Shown here piece by piece: positions 48,670 to 62,400 of a stretch of 64,000 nucleotides of DNA; position 1 is the stretch's first letter, and each line of letters begins with the position of its first letter. The DNA is taken from NCBI GenBank assembly GCA_051294375.1, contig CM119266.1, positions 4,710,573-4,774,572 on the forward strand, written 5' to 3'. Position numbers and translations under genes: made by a program. The notes beneath the pieces were generated by a model. The model was not told where the DNA came from. It saw nothing but the letters and a program-made list of their open reading frames with translations, and did no database searches. This stretch comes from Paraspadella gotoi. Its lineage: Eukaryota; Chaetognatha.

Positions 48670-50802
48670 TTAATCAAAGGAAGCATCAGTAAGTGACTTT
48701 TTGGGATAGTCGATTTCTTTTTTAATTAATTTTTCTTGTGATTGTGGTCCAGGTGGAAGTTCATTTCTGGCTATAAAGTCTTTTTCTGAGTTTTCTTGTC
48801 TATGAAAGGATTTTCCACAAACTAGACTTTTCAACGATTTAATTAATTCCGCCGGTTGTTGGGGTCCGCTGTCAATTTTCGATAAACATCCGAATGGTTG
48901 GTAAAGACGCATTTCAGTTTTACCATCGTGTTTCATCTTCTCTGACGCACAACTGGATTCCGAAGGGTTAGAAGTCCGAAGCGAATTTTGGATGGTAGTC
49001 CGATCACTCGAAGACTCGCTCACACTTAATTTTGAATGGGATTTAACAGACTTTAAAGCATCCGGAGGATCGTCTATGCAGCTGCTGTCGTTGCTCGCTG
49101 GTGCCTTAGCTAAACTCGATTTTCCACAGACTAGACTGTTGAGGGATTTTATGAAATCTGCCGGAGAGCTGGAGACGCTTTTAATCGACATCGTGGAATT
49201 TCTTTTTTCAAAACCGGAATTTCCTAACGGGTCATCATCGTTCAACGTCGCAGTTTTGCCTCGTTTGTGTTTGAACCAAAGATGTTTGGCCAAATACTGA
49301 TCTTTATGAGTGGAATACTGACAATCGTTAAACGGGCAGGAATAAATCTTATTTATCGGCGACTTGGAAACAGTTTTTCTCAATTCGCGACACGCTTGGA
49401 CGTGGACCGAAAAGAGCGTGGTATCTCTCGTTTCGTAGGCGTTACAATCAGTGCAGAAATGAGGAGTTTTGAGAAAAAGAGCTTTAGGAAAAGCGGAATC
49501 CGATCCGCTCCTGCGTAGCATCGATCCTTCGTCCTCTGGACGCAGCGATTCACGTCCATCCTCGTTCAATCGATATCGCGCCTTTTTGCGCGGCGGCGGC
49601 GCCGTCTTGATCTGCAGCGGCAGCAGCGGAATCGCGGCTCCCTCGTCGCCGAGATTCTCGTCGCTGCTCTCCGTGGAGACGCTGAAGAAATTGTTGACCT
49701 TTCCGTTGGCGGAGGCGAGAGACTTCTTGTGCATGGATCGAACGTGAGCCAAAACAACGGGTTTCTTTTTAGTAGAGAAACCGCAGATGGAGCAGCGGAA
49801 GTTGGAAGCGGCGGAGGCGGCGGCTGCTGCGGGCTTGGAAGCGACGCCCTCTGTCTGCAGATTCTCCGTCGATCCGTCCCCGGATTCGGAGAAGACTTCG
49901 GAGATCGTCCTCGGAAACGGGAGTCCGGAGAGACGGTGATAGATTTCCGCGATTTCTTCGTCGGATTTCCCGCGACACAAAATCCCGAATTCTTCTTTGA
50001 ATCTGAAGAGGCTTTTCTTGACGAGTTGAGACGGAAGTTGAATCCCGAGAATGGTGAGACCTTCTTCCCAGTCTTCCCTCGATTCCGTCCGGTTCGCGTA
50101 TTCCTCCAGGGAGAGGACGTCGCCGTAGGTGAGTTCCACGTCGGGCGGCGACGTCGTGGCGGAGGACGCTTCCGTCTCGTGGAGGAGGGTGGGTTCCACT
50201 TTGGGGATGATCGACGCGTCAGACACGCCTCCGTCCCTTCGTCCTTCCGTCCGTCGCGTCATCTTTTTCTTCACTTCCAAGTTGGACGGAATCTCTTCCC
50301 CAAAGGTTCTTTCCCCCGACGACCGACTCGAACTCGAAGAGGGTTTGGGTTCGACGAGGCCGACGGCGCCTCGCAGGTCGGCCACGAGATGCTCCAGACC
50401 CAACTCCAGCGCCGCCTTCCAAAAGGCCGCCTCTTCGCCGGTGGAGACTCGGATGTCGACGCCGTACATGAGGTCGATGAGACGACGAACGATGGAAGGA
50501 GGAGAGGAAACGCGGGTCACTGAATTTCAAGGGGAATTGACATCGAATTCAACTTAAAAAACTTAAAAGTTGATTTCTCCAATCATACCCGCATATTGCT
50601 CTAGCTTCTCTCCGGAATGGCAGAGGTTTTGGTAGAAACTGGAATTGGTTTGCAAAACGAGAAAGTGAATGGGAATATCGGCGTCGCCGGCCTCCAATTC
50701 GTCGCAACTGATTTTGTGGTCGCAAAAAAAGTTTTTCTCTCGAAGAAGGTTGAGGTTCTTCATCATGAGACCCAGACTCTCCAAGTTACGGGAGATGAGC
50801 AT
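48670..50802 (-). CDS. BTB domain protein with C2H2-type zinc fingers
   Basis: Two exons: 50589-50802 and 48670-50519, about 687 residues. The BTB fold is split by the intron: NFFCDHKISCDELEAG and IPIHFLVLQTNSSFYQNLC in exon 1, VRRLIDLMYGVDIRV and FWKAALELGLEHLV in exon 2. Three spaced zinc-finger-like motifs follow: CSICGFSTKKKPVVLAHVRSMH (about residue 312), CTDCNAYETRDTTLFSVHVQAC (about 423, last ligand Cys) and CPFNDCQYSTHKDQYLAKHLWFKH (about 462). The tail repeats a FIKSLNSLVCGKS / LIKSLKSLVCGKS motif. BTB-ZF proteins are dimeric sequence-specific regulators of transcription, but I do not recognise an orthologue. The ATG at 50802 is the first after an in-frame stop. Confidence 0.85.
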
Positions 50803-51725
50803 CGTGACCAAGTGTCCAGGTTCCAGCGACGACTCGAGGTCTTAATAACCTTCTCTTTCAATTAACATTATTTGACCTGATGAGAAAATAAAGTAAAATG
50901 ACTTACAATTGCAATACGAGAATTATTGAGTCCTGATCTACGCAAATACATGTATAAACAAATAAATAAATAGAGTACAACGTAAGAATGATAAAAATTA
51001 AATACGATGAATGAATTTGAATCTATTGACCTTGCCGGCTAATTGATCATAATTACGATTATTGCGCCTCCCACCAGTCGTAACATGTCTATTCAGTCTA
51101 TTTCAGATTATTGATGTTCTTCTTATTTGTTTTGTTCAGTCAGAAACTGACTGTACGTCACGTGACGCCGGCTGCGTCTCTGCAGCGGCTGGGGATGCGG
51201 AGCGACGGAGCAGCAGCGGAAACCGGCCGCTGTTACTGTTGCGGCGTCGCAGCGTCGGTCGGCTGGTGCTGCAGCGGCGCAGGCGCAGAGACTCGGCGAC
51301 GCATACAAAACATCGCAGGGACACAGTGAGACACGAACGTGTGAATAAAGTGGGGAAAATTGTGAATGAAAAAGTCAAAATTAGACGCGAAAATCAAGCG
51401 TTACGATGATGCTTATCAAAGACGGAATCTGCGATGCAAACGGACGCGTTTTATAACTTTCTCAACTTTTTTGTCGTTAATATTTCGCGTTTCTTAATTA
51501 GCCACCGATGCCGACTGTTCGTGACTCCGTCGACTTGTTGATGTTTAATTAAAAAGCTGGATGGAAAATTAACCATTTCATTAATCATTGTTGAAAAATC
51601 GCCTTCATTTCAATATAGAACACTTGGTTTTATTCCGGAACAAAATCACAAAGACCATCTCGAGTTAAGGGGTCCGTGTCATGACGTTATTCTTCATACA
51701 ACTAATATAATCATTCGCTCTCGAC
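50803..51725. promoter_or_regulatory. shared upstream region of the BTB-ZF gene and ZC3H18
   Basis: The 923 bases between opposing starts include a GC-rich, CpG-rich island at about 51150-51310. In it GTCACGTGAC (51157-51166), a palindromic E-box of the USF/TFE type, stands out. Short frames across the island on both strands have no homology. Promoter function is inferred from position and composition. Confidence 0.45.
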
Positions 51726-54700
51726 ATGGATCCCGAATCTACGACGCCCGACGAAGTCGTGAGTCTACAGGAAGACGCGGCGGCCGCGGCGGACATAACG
51801 GACGCAACGTTTGACGTTCTCGACGTCCCCGTCTCTAAATCTCTCGTCGCCTCCGCCTCTCAATCGTCGCTTCCCGTGAGCCTCCACGAAGACGAGGGAA
51901 TCCACGCCGAGGAACTCGATTACGAAGAAGATCTGGAGCCGGAGGCGGAGTCGGAGGCGCAGACAGACACTCATCTCGAAATAAAGAAACTAGAGGAGGA
52001 AAGAGAAGAGGATCATCTCAGCGAAGGGGAAGCCCCGCCCAGTGATGGGGAAGCCCCGCTAAGTGACGGGGAAGCCCCGCCCAGTGACGCGGAAGATGGC
52101 GAAACGGAGGCGTCGACCGTGAGTCGCGTGGAGTCTTCGCCAAAGAGAAAAATAGAAGGAGACGAAAGGACAAAAGTTGGATTCTTTAATCGGGTCAAGG
52201 ATGTCGACGACGAGTTTGGGAAGAAACACGAGGAGGAGGAGGAAGAGTACGAGGAAGGAGAAGAAGGAGAAGAAAGCGACGATGATGATCGAAGGAGAGA
52301 GACGAGGAACTCGATCGAAGAGAAGGAGATAGGCTCGAGGAAGAGAGAGAAGGAAGAGGAAGAAGGGGAGGAGAAGGAGGAAGAAGAAGAGGGAGAGGAA
52401 ATGAGCGGAGAAGACGGAGAAATCTTGGACGGCGATGATTGCGAAGAAGGAGAACTCAGAGATCCTGAGGAAGAATCCGACGAATACGAAGTCGACTACG
52501 GAGGTGATGACCAAATTTATGAAAATACAAACATTACAATATTATCCGGTATCCATTAAATTAGCCATCTTGGCCCTGACTTTGGGCAGGCAATGTTGTA
52601 TTGAGGCCTCCATCCCTCTTTCTTCCCTAAACTTTAAATCAATTATTTTCTTTTTTAATCATTTTCAATCTCACTTTATATTCGCTTTACATCTCAACAG
52701 ATCAAATCCCTCGTCACCTCTGTAAGTTCTTCTATCGCGGTAACTGCTCCTTTGGTCGGGACTGCAAATTTCTTCATCCAGGCCTCAACGATCGACCTCG
52801 TTTGCGGCGCCGAGAACGCGTTGCGGCGCCTGCCGATAAGAGCTCCCCCGTGACGGCTCCCGCGCCGCCCGCTCCTCCTGCGCCTCCAGTCAAGGATATG
52901 CGGGAAATGCTGTCGGCGCGAGTCCAGCCGGACGGGGCGCCCTTACCGCCGCCCCCGCCACCCGGTTACGCGCCCCCCGTCGCTCCTATGGAGACGGCGT
53001 GGGAGAGAGGACTCAGGATGGCCAAGGAAAGACTGAAAAAGGCCAAACTCAAACAAGAGACGGATCCTAATCTTGAGGACAAAAAAGCCAACCTCCCGGT
53101 TCTGACTGACGATATCAACACAAGACACATGAAGGACAAGCATTATAGGAGAAGTCTCAGTCCTCTCGGAGCCAAAAAGTAAGTTCTTCGGCTCAGATCC
53201 TTGCGCAGTTAAATATCTGTTAGGCTTGACCTACTTCATTCTTTAGCCAAAGATTTTTCCGTCCAGTAATGCAGAGTCCAGTAAGAGACATCAGGTAGTC
53301 GAAACAAGTAATCGATTCGATAGACGAGTCACTCCTAGCGGCCAAATAATCTTTTTTTCTTTTTTAGAAGCTTTTTGTACCATATGTCTGAACAGTATCC
53401 AGCCAGAATGTCAAGGTAGCCATATCTAAGTATAACAGCTATTATAACAGTTAAACAAAAGGATATTTAATAATTTCAGTTTCGAAGAGGATTTCTACGA
53501 GCAATCGGCCCGCGAGAGTTACCGCCGACGAAAACGTCTGGAGGAAGAGCAAGAGGAGGCTCGTTATCGTCCTCGCGACGATCGTGCGGACGGGACGCGC
53601 GACCGTGGCGTCGTCGAGGCTCGGGCTTTGAAGGAAAATCGACCGGCGCCACCCGCCGCCGCCTCCGCCAACGTGGCACGAGTCAACGCCGCCGCGAGCA
53701 ACGAAGCTCGTCCTCCGTCCTCTGCTTTGTACGAGGAACGCTCCAAGAAAACGGAGCCGCCCCCGCCGCCACCGCAGCCGCAGCCGCCGCCTCAGCCGAT
53801 GATGCAGAACAAGGACAACCGACATCAGCAGTCGTCGTCGTCGTCTTCGGCGGGAATCGCGGCGAGGCTCGGCGGGTACAGGGATCCCGAGACGAAGGCC
53901 AAAGAAGAGAATCACAGGTTGGGGAATGTTAAAATCTTTTATCAACAATTTAATTGATTTCTTCACTCTTAATTTAGGGTTAGCTATCTTTTAGGGGTAT
54001 GGAATGAATAGTTAATTAGTATATATTTGCTTGTATCCTTATTTTCGCGTATTAAGTTAGAAATTAAATTAACTCTATTTATTTTACAGATATTCTCCGA
54101 AAGAAGAGCGAGAACGGGATGCGCGTTCGAACGGTCCTCGACGTCCCGACGAATGGAACGATCCTTGGATGCGCAAAAAACAAGATGATCTGAAAGCGAA
54201 ACCCAAAGAGGGCGCTCCTGTGGGCCATAAGAGAAGGTCAAAGTCATCTGGGTCAGTCGTTCAATATTAACGATTGTTGACTCTCCATGACTAACGATTT
54301 TGTTCCTTAAATTTTACTTACAGTTCATCGAAAAGTTCCTCTTCGTCGAATTCCAGCTCTTCGTCAGATTCCTCCAGAAGGTATTCATTAATATTTACTT
54401 AAAGTATGATCACAATTTCTAAATCAATTGACTTAATTTTCAGCCGTTTATAAATTCCATTTTCTGTTTAGTCGATCTCGATCAAAGGATAAAAAGAAAG
54501 AGAAAAAGAAAGTGGTCACCCCGAAGGGCACTGCCCCACCACCGCTTCTAGCATCTCATCAACATCAACAACAGCACCAGCATGTATCCAATCAATCGTC
54601 CAATCACCATCCCCAACTTCATCCCCATCCTTCGCCCAAATCGTCCGGCTCGATCCCACCCAACAACGCCTTCGGTGCCGTCCCCAAGCCGACCCCGTTG

Positions 54701-56562
54701 CTCCCATCGCCGGCCAAACCCCATGATCTCCGAGCGGGGACACGCGCCGCCGAACCTAGAGTCGGACCCAGACTAGGAAAGATTCCCAACTGGGAGGGTC
54801 CTTCTACTTTGGCGCCGCCCAAGGAAAAATCCGGTGCTCGAGAGAACGCGGAAGGCGACGCCAACGATAAGTATGTCTTTGACCCAAATCAATTATACTT
54901 ATTTCATTGACTAATCAAAGTAATTCTTTAATCATAATACTTTTTTTTTGTTCCCAGAAAATCATCGGATCGGAGCCGACAGAAAAACCGTTCGGGGGCC
55001 AAACGGGGTTCTCCGTCGTCGTCGTCCACTTCTTCATCGGGATCTTCTTCCTCATCATCATCATCCTCTTCGTCGTCGTCATCGCGTTCCCATTCTCCCA
55101 AAAAGTCGGACGCCAAACAAAGGACGAAGTCAGGCGGAAACGCGGACAACTCTGGCAAAGCGCCTGATGGTTCTCAGCGGCGCCTCAACGGTTGGGGAAA
55201 TGTTAACAATATTTGATTTGACTGACGCTTTTGTTTAAAACTTAATTTGTTTTTTCTTTACCAGATCACCAACCCTCGAAATCATTCTCCGATGCCCGAC
55301 CATCCGCCCGAGATCCCCACCCTTCACCGACAGCCCCGTCCCAATCCGCTCGTCATCGGATGCCGCCCGGCGTCTCTTCGTCCTCTCAAGCTCCGGCGAC
55401 GCGCCCCCCTCTCCTAAATCATCCTCTTCCTCTTCTCAGTCATCCTCTTCCTCTTCACGCCCAGAGACCTCAAGACGATCGTCACAGACGGCACGACGAT
55501 CGGGGCCCGCCTCCGCCGCCGCGTCATCACGAGGAGCAACGCCCTCCGTCGCCGCCCTCGCAAAACGATTCCCGTTCGCGGCGTCGCGATCGCGCGCCGG
55601 AGCAGGGTCCGGCGCCGCTGCCATCCCTCGCGCAGAGGAACGAGAAGAGGGCGCCGGCGCGTGAGGAGCGCGACGTTCGAGACGATCGTCAACATCGCGA
55701 TTCGAAGCCGCCGTCGCAACCGCCACCTCTCATGGGCATCGGTCGGAGGGAAGAGAGGAAAGAGGAGCTCAAGCCTTTGATCAAGAATTCTTCATCGGCG
55801 ATCAAGCTTACTTTGAATTCGGTAAGTATTTACAGACAGCTCATTGTTTGTTTGTTTTTTCTGTGTACGACTACATGAGTTGTTTATTTTTGGACGGACG
55901 TTGTTCATTTGTTTTAATTTTAAATCTGACGCTTTTCTCGCTAGTCTCGACCGAAAAAAGCCAACGTCTTTGGCAACGTGGACGACGAGAGCCCGGAACG
56001 CGATCGACGCGAGAAGAAAAAACGGGATCTTCACGCGCATCTGCGTCACGACGCGGCGCACATGCCTCAGCCCGATTTCGGTCGTCAGAAGGAGCTGCGC
56101 GACGAGATTCGAAAGCGGGGCGCTGAGGAGGATTCCGCGTCGGGACCTGGGGCAAAGAAACCCAAGATGCCCGAAGGTAATGGAAAAGGAAAAAGAAAAC
56201 GGTGAAGAACATAAAAAACGAAGAAAATCTATTTATAGATGTCGTTTTTTATTTCTCCATTCACAGATCGCAAAGGTCTTCAATCCGGGTCGTCGGCGTC
56301 CAGATCATTGACGAAGAAATCAGCGCCATCTTCCTCCGGATCCTCGTCCGGCACACGACTCTCGGCGAACCCGTCGTCCGCTGGCGGCAAAAACGAGGAT
56401 CGCCAGAGGAACGGCGCCAAAGATGGAAACGAGAAAAAAGCCGACCCCGGCGGCGCTAAACAAAAGAGCGCCGCCGCCTCCAGGCGCGAGGAATTGCTTA
56501 AGCAGCTCAAAGCGGTCGAGGACGCTATTCAAAGAAAAAGGGTGAAAGTCGTGGAAAAGTAA
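51726..56562 (+). CDS. ZC3H18: zinc finger CCCH domain-containing protein 18
   Basis: Twelve exons: 51726-52503, 52701-53178, 53247-53294, 53368-53415, 53480-53917, 54090-54251, 54324-54380, 54472-54870, 54958-55190, 55265-55821, 55945-56176 and 56267-56562; phases agree, about 1241 residues. A long acidic N-terminus (with a 7-residue GEAPPSD tandem repeat at 52025-52095) precedes one CCCH finger, CKFFYRGNCSFGRDCKFLH. Then come PMETAWERGLRMAKERLKKA, a basic RE-rich stretch, PDEWNDPWMRKKQ, Ser-rich and His/Pro-rich low-complexity blocks, SSAIKLTLNS, and the signature end SRREELLKQLKAVEDAIQRKR. ZC3H18 links the nuclear cap-binding complex (with ARS2) to RNA decay (NEXT) and export factors. The order of motifs fits the vertebrate protein. 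Confidence 0.94.
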
Positions 56563-57049
56563 CGAATCAATTGTTACCTGATTTTATTTCGATTTTTTAA
56601 AAAAGAAACCATTCCCTTGGATTTAATTGGCGCTCTGTCTCCCTCACACATCCCTAGTTCTCTAAAATCTTCCATCGCCGTTTTAATTCTTAACGAAAAA
56701 CTGTTTGAGGCGATAATGTGTGGTTTTTGTAATTAATTGGTAGTAAGGAAATGATGAAATTGCTATCTCTCTTTTTCCCTCTATGTATCAGCTCGATTTT
56801 TTTTTCAATGACGTCACTTTTCAAAAAATTTTGTTTTCAGTCACGAGTTTACGTTAACGTCTTATGGCTAACGTATTGTTTCATTTATCAAGAAATACAT
56901 CAAGACATTTTCACTCCAGTTAAATTTCAAAAGTTTATTTTTTTAAATAGTTCCCGATTAATTTAGTTAGTGGATGACGTTACAGTTAACTAAATCAGTA
57001 ATCACTATCGCAGCGGGCATAATTTGTTTGGAAAAATTGGTGTTTTTGT

Positions 57050-57055
57050 AATAAA
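57050..57055 (+). promoter_or_regulatory. polyadenylation signal of ZC3H18
   Basis: AATAAA about 490 bases past the ZC3H18 stop and about 230 before the innexin start. Confidence 0.45.
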
Positions 57056-57288
57056 CTTTTTCGTTAAATATATATATTTATTTTCACCTAGTTTAAATCT
57101 TATCGAAAAAAGAAAATGAGAGAAGAACAGGTAAAATTTGATTCAATCGATGCTGTAAATCGAGAGAATTTGATACGTGGACGATTGATAATTGATCCTT
57201 ATCTGAAAAAGAAAAATTGTGTCGGAGTCAAATGCCAAAAACAACCTTTTTTACGAATAAAGAGCCAAGTTTTAAAAGATAAACCATC

Positions 57289-59373
57289 ATGTCGAACCTG
57301 TTGACCAGTTTTTCGGATCTTCTCGGAGCGTTCTCCGAGCATCAATATCTTGACGATGGATTCGACCGAGCCAACAGAATCTACGCTCCCGTGATATTAA
57401 TGATCAGCGCTTCTCTCTTGGGAATCATTCAGTTTTTCGGGGATCCGATTGAGGTTCTTCAATGATTAACTGGTTTAAACTTTAATTGATTATTAATTGA
57501 TTATGATAACCGCCGGTAAGTTATTATTTCCAGTGCACCCAAGACCATCTTGACGCGACGGCCGACGAAAAATACATCAAAACTTTCTGTTGGGCGAACG
57601 GAACTTACGACATTCAAACGAACGAGCGCTTATCCTACTATCAATGGGTTCCCGTAGTTTTGGCGCTTCAGGTTTTTTGATAAAAGATTATTTTTGGTTA
57701 TTCGGTTTTGTTTCAAAGACCTGCTATGACATCATAATACTTAAAAGGCATTCTTCTTCCAACTTCCGTACGTATGCTGGTCATCTCTCTCTCGCGGCAG
57801 CGGTTTGAACTTACCATCTTTGATGAAAGGAGCCTTCAACCTCACCGAAGTTCAGGATGAAGAAGGAAAGAGGACTCTGTTTTGTGACGAAGTGTCCTAC
57901 CTCATGGATGGATATTTCAAACGCAACATTATTAAAACGCGTAAAACGTGGAAGAAGAAAAGTCTTCACAATTTGACGCTGTGCTATTTGGCGTCGAAGG
58001 TTCTTATATTCCTCTCAATCTAAAATGATAATTTGATAACGTAGTACTATGGTTTTTTATCACGCCAGACTGGCGAATGCCCGACTTGGGCGAGATATTA
58101 ATTTGTTTGCTACTTTTGACCGTTGTCATCATCACGCTGTTTTAACATTAAAAATAGCTTAGTGTGTAATCGTAGGAAGCTGAAAATTTATTAATTTTCT
58201 TTGATAGTAACGTCTGGCGAGATTACTATACTTTTAAGATTTGTAAGTTTTATGTTATTCACTTTATCATTTTCAATATTTTTACATTTATTAACGTTAA
58301 AAACTTTTCCAGGTCCTTTATCTCATCAACCTCATCTTTCAACTTGTGATGATAGACGAATTTTTGAATCGGAATTTGTACGGCTACGCATTCAGCAGCG
58401 TTTTCGGCATTCTGGCCAAAGCTGAATGGGTGCCTTCGGGTCGCTTTCCGTTGCTCGCCAAGTGCAGGTCTTTTTACTGTCACGTTGATTGCGCATTCAT
58501 CAGCCGAACTGAAAACATTAGAAATTTCCTTCTCCTTCGATGACCAACCAGATTCTACAACAAACTTCGCGACGTTAATGACGAAGAAAATACGAAAGAA
58601 CAACTCTGCACTCTGCCTCTTAATTTATACAATGAAAAAGTAAATATACACTCGACACGAGCACTGTATGTCTGACACGTGTCTTGTACCATGCACGCGT
58701 ATTATTTCATTTAAAATTTTTGGATATTGTTTCAAATCTCACGTCGTGATCCCAAAATTCTTTTTCAGGTTTTCGCTGGCGTTACGCTGATGCTCATATT
58801 CCTAACTATTTGTGTGACTCTGAGTCTCGCTCTCTGGATCGTTCGAATATTTATCCCCAGCGTCAAGGAAAAGCTTGTTGTCAACATCCTATCATCACCA
58901 GCGGAACGACTCGATCTTATTTACAGGTCGAAGATGCTCAAAATGCTGCGGTTAATTGATTGCCGATGTTAACAATTTCAAACCAGGACTTCTTTTTATT
59001 GTAAACTAACTTGACCCAATAGACTATAGAGATAGCTTGAATGGGTTTTATTTACCTCAATCGCGAAAGGTTTTCGCGCGCCTACCTCCGAACGGACGGG
59101 CTGCTGGTCTTGAAGCTGATCCGTCTCAACATGGGCGTCAACACCGCCAACGAAGTCGTCGTCAACCTCTTCGCTCGTTTTAAGAAGCTTCAAGAAACTC
59201 ACAGCTACGAGGAGACGGATTCGGACAACGACCAGAGGAACCCGTCGGAGAAGTCGACCGATTTCGCTGTTTATCCAATCGATGACGTCGACGCGAAAGT
59301 TGTAAAGCCTCTCGCCGAAAATGGCGGGATAAGATCGCCATTCGAGATAATTAACAGACCTAAATCAAAATAA
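57289..59373 (+). CDS. innexin (gap-junction channel protein)
   Basis: Seven exons: 57289-57453, 57534-57671, 57748-57999, 58313-58467, 58552-58639, 58769-58926 and 59070-59373; phases agree, 419 residues, the normal innexin length. Four membrane segments are seen: APVILMISASLLGIIQFF, the helix after the YYQWVP signature, VLYLINLIFQLVMI, and VTLMLIFLTICVTLSLALWIV. Each extracellular loop has its two cysteines (ECTQDH..FCWANGTY; AKCRF..QLCTLPLNLYNEK). The cytosolic tail starts RFSRAYLRTDGLLVLKLI and ends in a Ser/Glu/Asp-rich stretch. Innexins form octameric hemichannels and gap junctions. The acceptor of the last exon (GCGAAAG|GTTTTC) was chosen because it alone keeps frame with the upstream exon. 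Confidence 0.94.
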
Positions 59374-59462
59374 ATTTGATATTCGCTCGATTCTACTTTT
59401 CTAATTCTACTTCTGTTAAAGTTTTTGTTGAATTTTTTCTACGTTAAGTTTTATACTGTAAT

Positions 59463-59468
59463 AATAAA
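59463..59468 (+). promoter_or_regulatory. polyadenylation signal of the innexin gene
   Basis: AATAAA 90 bases past the innexin stop codon. Confidence 0.5.
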
Positions 59469-59473
59469 TTGGA

Positions 59474-62400
59474 AAAATTAGATTTCATTACTACTTTGTT
59501 TCCTTTTTAATTTAGCTAAAATTTTCGAGTCACCTCTTTTTTATACGAAGAATGTTCACATTGTTCTATTTCTAAACTTGTTTCTAAATTTGTTTACGTG
59601 AAACCGAAAATAATTTAGGATGTAAAGCGAGCTTGGATTTTGTCAAACGCATATAAAAAGTCACTAATAACAGTACTAATAATACTAAGAAATTATTCCT
59701 CTCCATTCTTCATTTGTACATAGTCAATCAATGAGTTGAGTTAATCATTATAAATCTTCAATTATTTAAAGTTTTCCCCATTTTTTTCACATCTGTCGAC
59801 GAATCTTTATTTTTATCAAAATTTACACTTCGCTAATTACGATAAATTATAAAAGTAACACCGACGGACCGCGGCCACGTTTTACTTCTATTATTTACAA
59901 TGCAAACAATTTCTGAAATTTCAACTCCGTCCACTGTGACCCAGAACATTTTTTTTCAACCTCTAATCAGCGAAATTCTGTGTCGAGTTACGCGGTTCAC
60001 ATGACAAGTAGTTTCCGATGAGGAAAAGCTCAGAGGAGGACGTAAATGAGGAGGAGGATGTCGTTGTTATCGACGACAGGAGGATCGGGGGAAAAAAATC
60101 GGGGAGGAAGCAAAAGAGCAGACGCCTGGCAATGCAGGTCCTATTTGGTCGAGTAGCACAACTGACAACAATTTTCGCGAATTTTGCCATCGCGACCTAA
60201 TTTTTCACCGGCGACGTCTTCGAACGTGTGGGGAAGGTCGAATTTTCGTATCGTATTTTATTTAATTTTAAACGATTCTAGTCTAAAACGGATTAACATC
60301 TTGACGCCTGCTTATCAATTTGGATCTACACAAGTAATAAACGTCATAAATCGTGGATTTCCATGAGCAAACGCCCATAAATAACCGGATAAGGCTTTTC
60401 AGGGTCGAGGAAAGCGCTACGCCCACTTTTTCTTGCGAAATCGTTTTAAAAATCTAAAATTCTTTGGTTATTCGCTTGCCTTTTGTTTTTCCATTCTATT
60501 TCCGTAATCAAAACAATATTATATAATTATTATCTTTTAGGAAAAACTTTCCTTAAACATTAGTTTTTGAAATATACATATTTATTTTATCAATTTTATT
60601 CTTGATATTATATATAAGAAACGAGTTCAGGATATTTTTTTTTGTTATTAACTTTGTAATTGTTTTCTTTAAAATTCAAAATTATTTCTATCTTTTTTCT
60701 TATATCTCAGTAAATTTTTGTAATTCTGGAGAGTTAATCTAAGGAAATTAAAGGTTAAGGATGACGTTTGCTGTTGAAGTAGTTAATAACTAGTTATAAA
60801 ACTAAATATCTTGAGATTAAATTGTTTCTAAAAATGATAATGATAATTACAGTCACATTAGTCTTGTCTTTTATATCTCCGAAAACTTGAACATTTTAAA
60901 AGCTTCTTATGTCTAATATTAGATAATTTTTAATACTTGTAAGTTACATAACAGTTCAGAGAATTGATAACGAAAATATTTCTAAGTTTAAAGTTTTTTT
61001 CCCTCTGGACTTGGTGTCAGTCTAGTAATTTTCTCAAGCCACTTTATTGGTATATGTTAGATTTCTTATGTTGCTATCCTCTTGAATTTATTTCCATTTT
61101 CTATTAGTCACATTTTTGCTGTCTAAGCCTTTTTAATAATTGCTGCGTCCCTCGCCGTTTTTCCCGCTCAAATAGTCGCGACTCCAAACCGTCAAACACA
61201 AATACTTTTTTTCAGCGAAAGTTAAATCTATTAATAAATTTTAAAGGATTAATTTATTTCGCCTCACTGTAAAATGTAAATTGTACAATGTACAATTATA
61301 CCATTGAGGCGACTTACCACCGGTCTTTCTCTCTAAACCCTTCCTCCTTCGTCTTCTACACCATTTTCTCTCGCGCTCCGACGTGGTAGGTATTAGGTAG
61401 GTAATAAATATTTTCTACTTTTTAAAAGTTTCACTTACATCTGACCTCAATCCTTGAACGAATATAGGATAATAGGTTATGTATTTCATGATGTTAGAAG
61501 AGAAGAATATTTTTAAAATTGTAATCAATCTTTTTCCAAAATAGTCCGTCTTACTTGTATTTTTTTTTACCTTTCCGTTTTCACTTTCGTTGGTTCAGGA
61601 AAATAGTGCTGTGTCAGTATGATTGATAAAACAAGAATTGATTTGATAATCATGTATAATTGAACAATCGGTATCTTTCCTAATTTATATTGGGATCGGT
61701 TTTCAAAAAAATCGTAATTATCAAAGTAAAAGTCACTGTCGTGATTAATTAATTGTCACAAAAAATGGTATCACCGAAATTTCTCTTACTATCTTATAGT
61801 TCTGCCGGTCCTAATGTTAGGGGGCAAACCTTACGGAGCTCCTCACGGCTCGAATATTCTTTAAAAGTGGTTTGATTCATTTTATATTTCTTATCTTTAT
61901 ATTAGTATACTTATACTATATAATAAACTATATTAGTATATTCTCATTTCTTTCTAAATGACGTTTTTCTTTCTTTGCTTTGAAACTTTTTGAGTCTTTC
62001 CAATATGTTATACTTAAATTAGCCTTAATTAAACTACTACTTAATACTCACACTATTCAATCTTCTTCATCCAACCAAATACCTGGAGTCATAACTAACT
62101 TCCACTTGAACAGTTTCTCAATTTCCAACTCAATTATTACATTTTGCTATTTTGGCTCAATTTTTTAAAAAAATTAAACATTAAATTCGCAATAAAGACT
62201 GTTTGATACATATTTCACCTCACGTAAATTGTATTTTTTAAACTAACATAATTAAATCCATGACAAAATAACAAAACAGTCTGTGATAAGCTGGCTCAAT
62301 TTGTATAAGTGTCTTAAAAAATCATCTAGGAAGTACGAAAATGTTTCCTAATATTGATTGCCGACTATATAATTTATAAATAAAGTTTTTCATTCTCTAA

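Noticed and set aside
49729-50523. 264-codon plus-strand frame
   Set aside because: Antisense shadow of the BTB zinc-finger exon, which has recognisable BTB and zinc-finger motifs on the other strand.
60018-60200. Plus-strand 60-codon frame, Glu/Lys-rich
   Set aside because: No conserved motif, no convincing splice partners, AT-rich surroundings; length is within chance.
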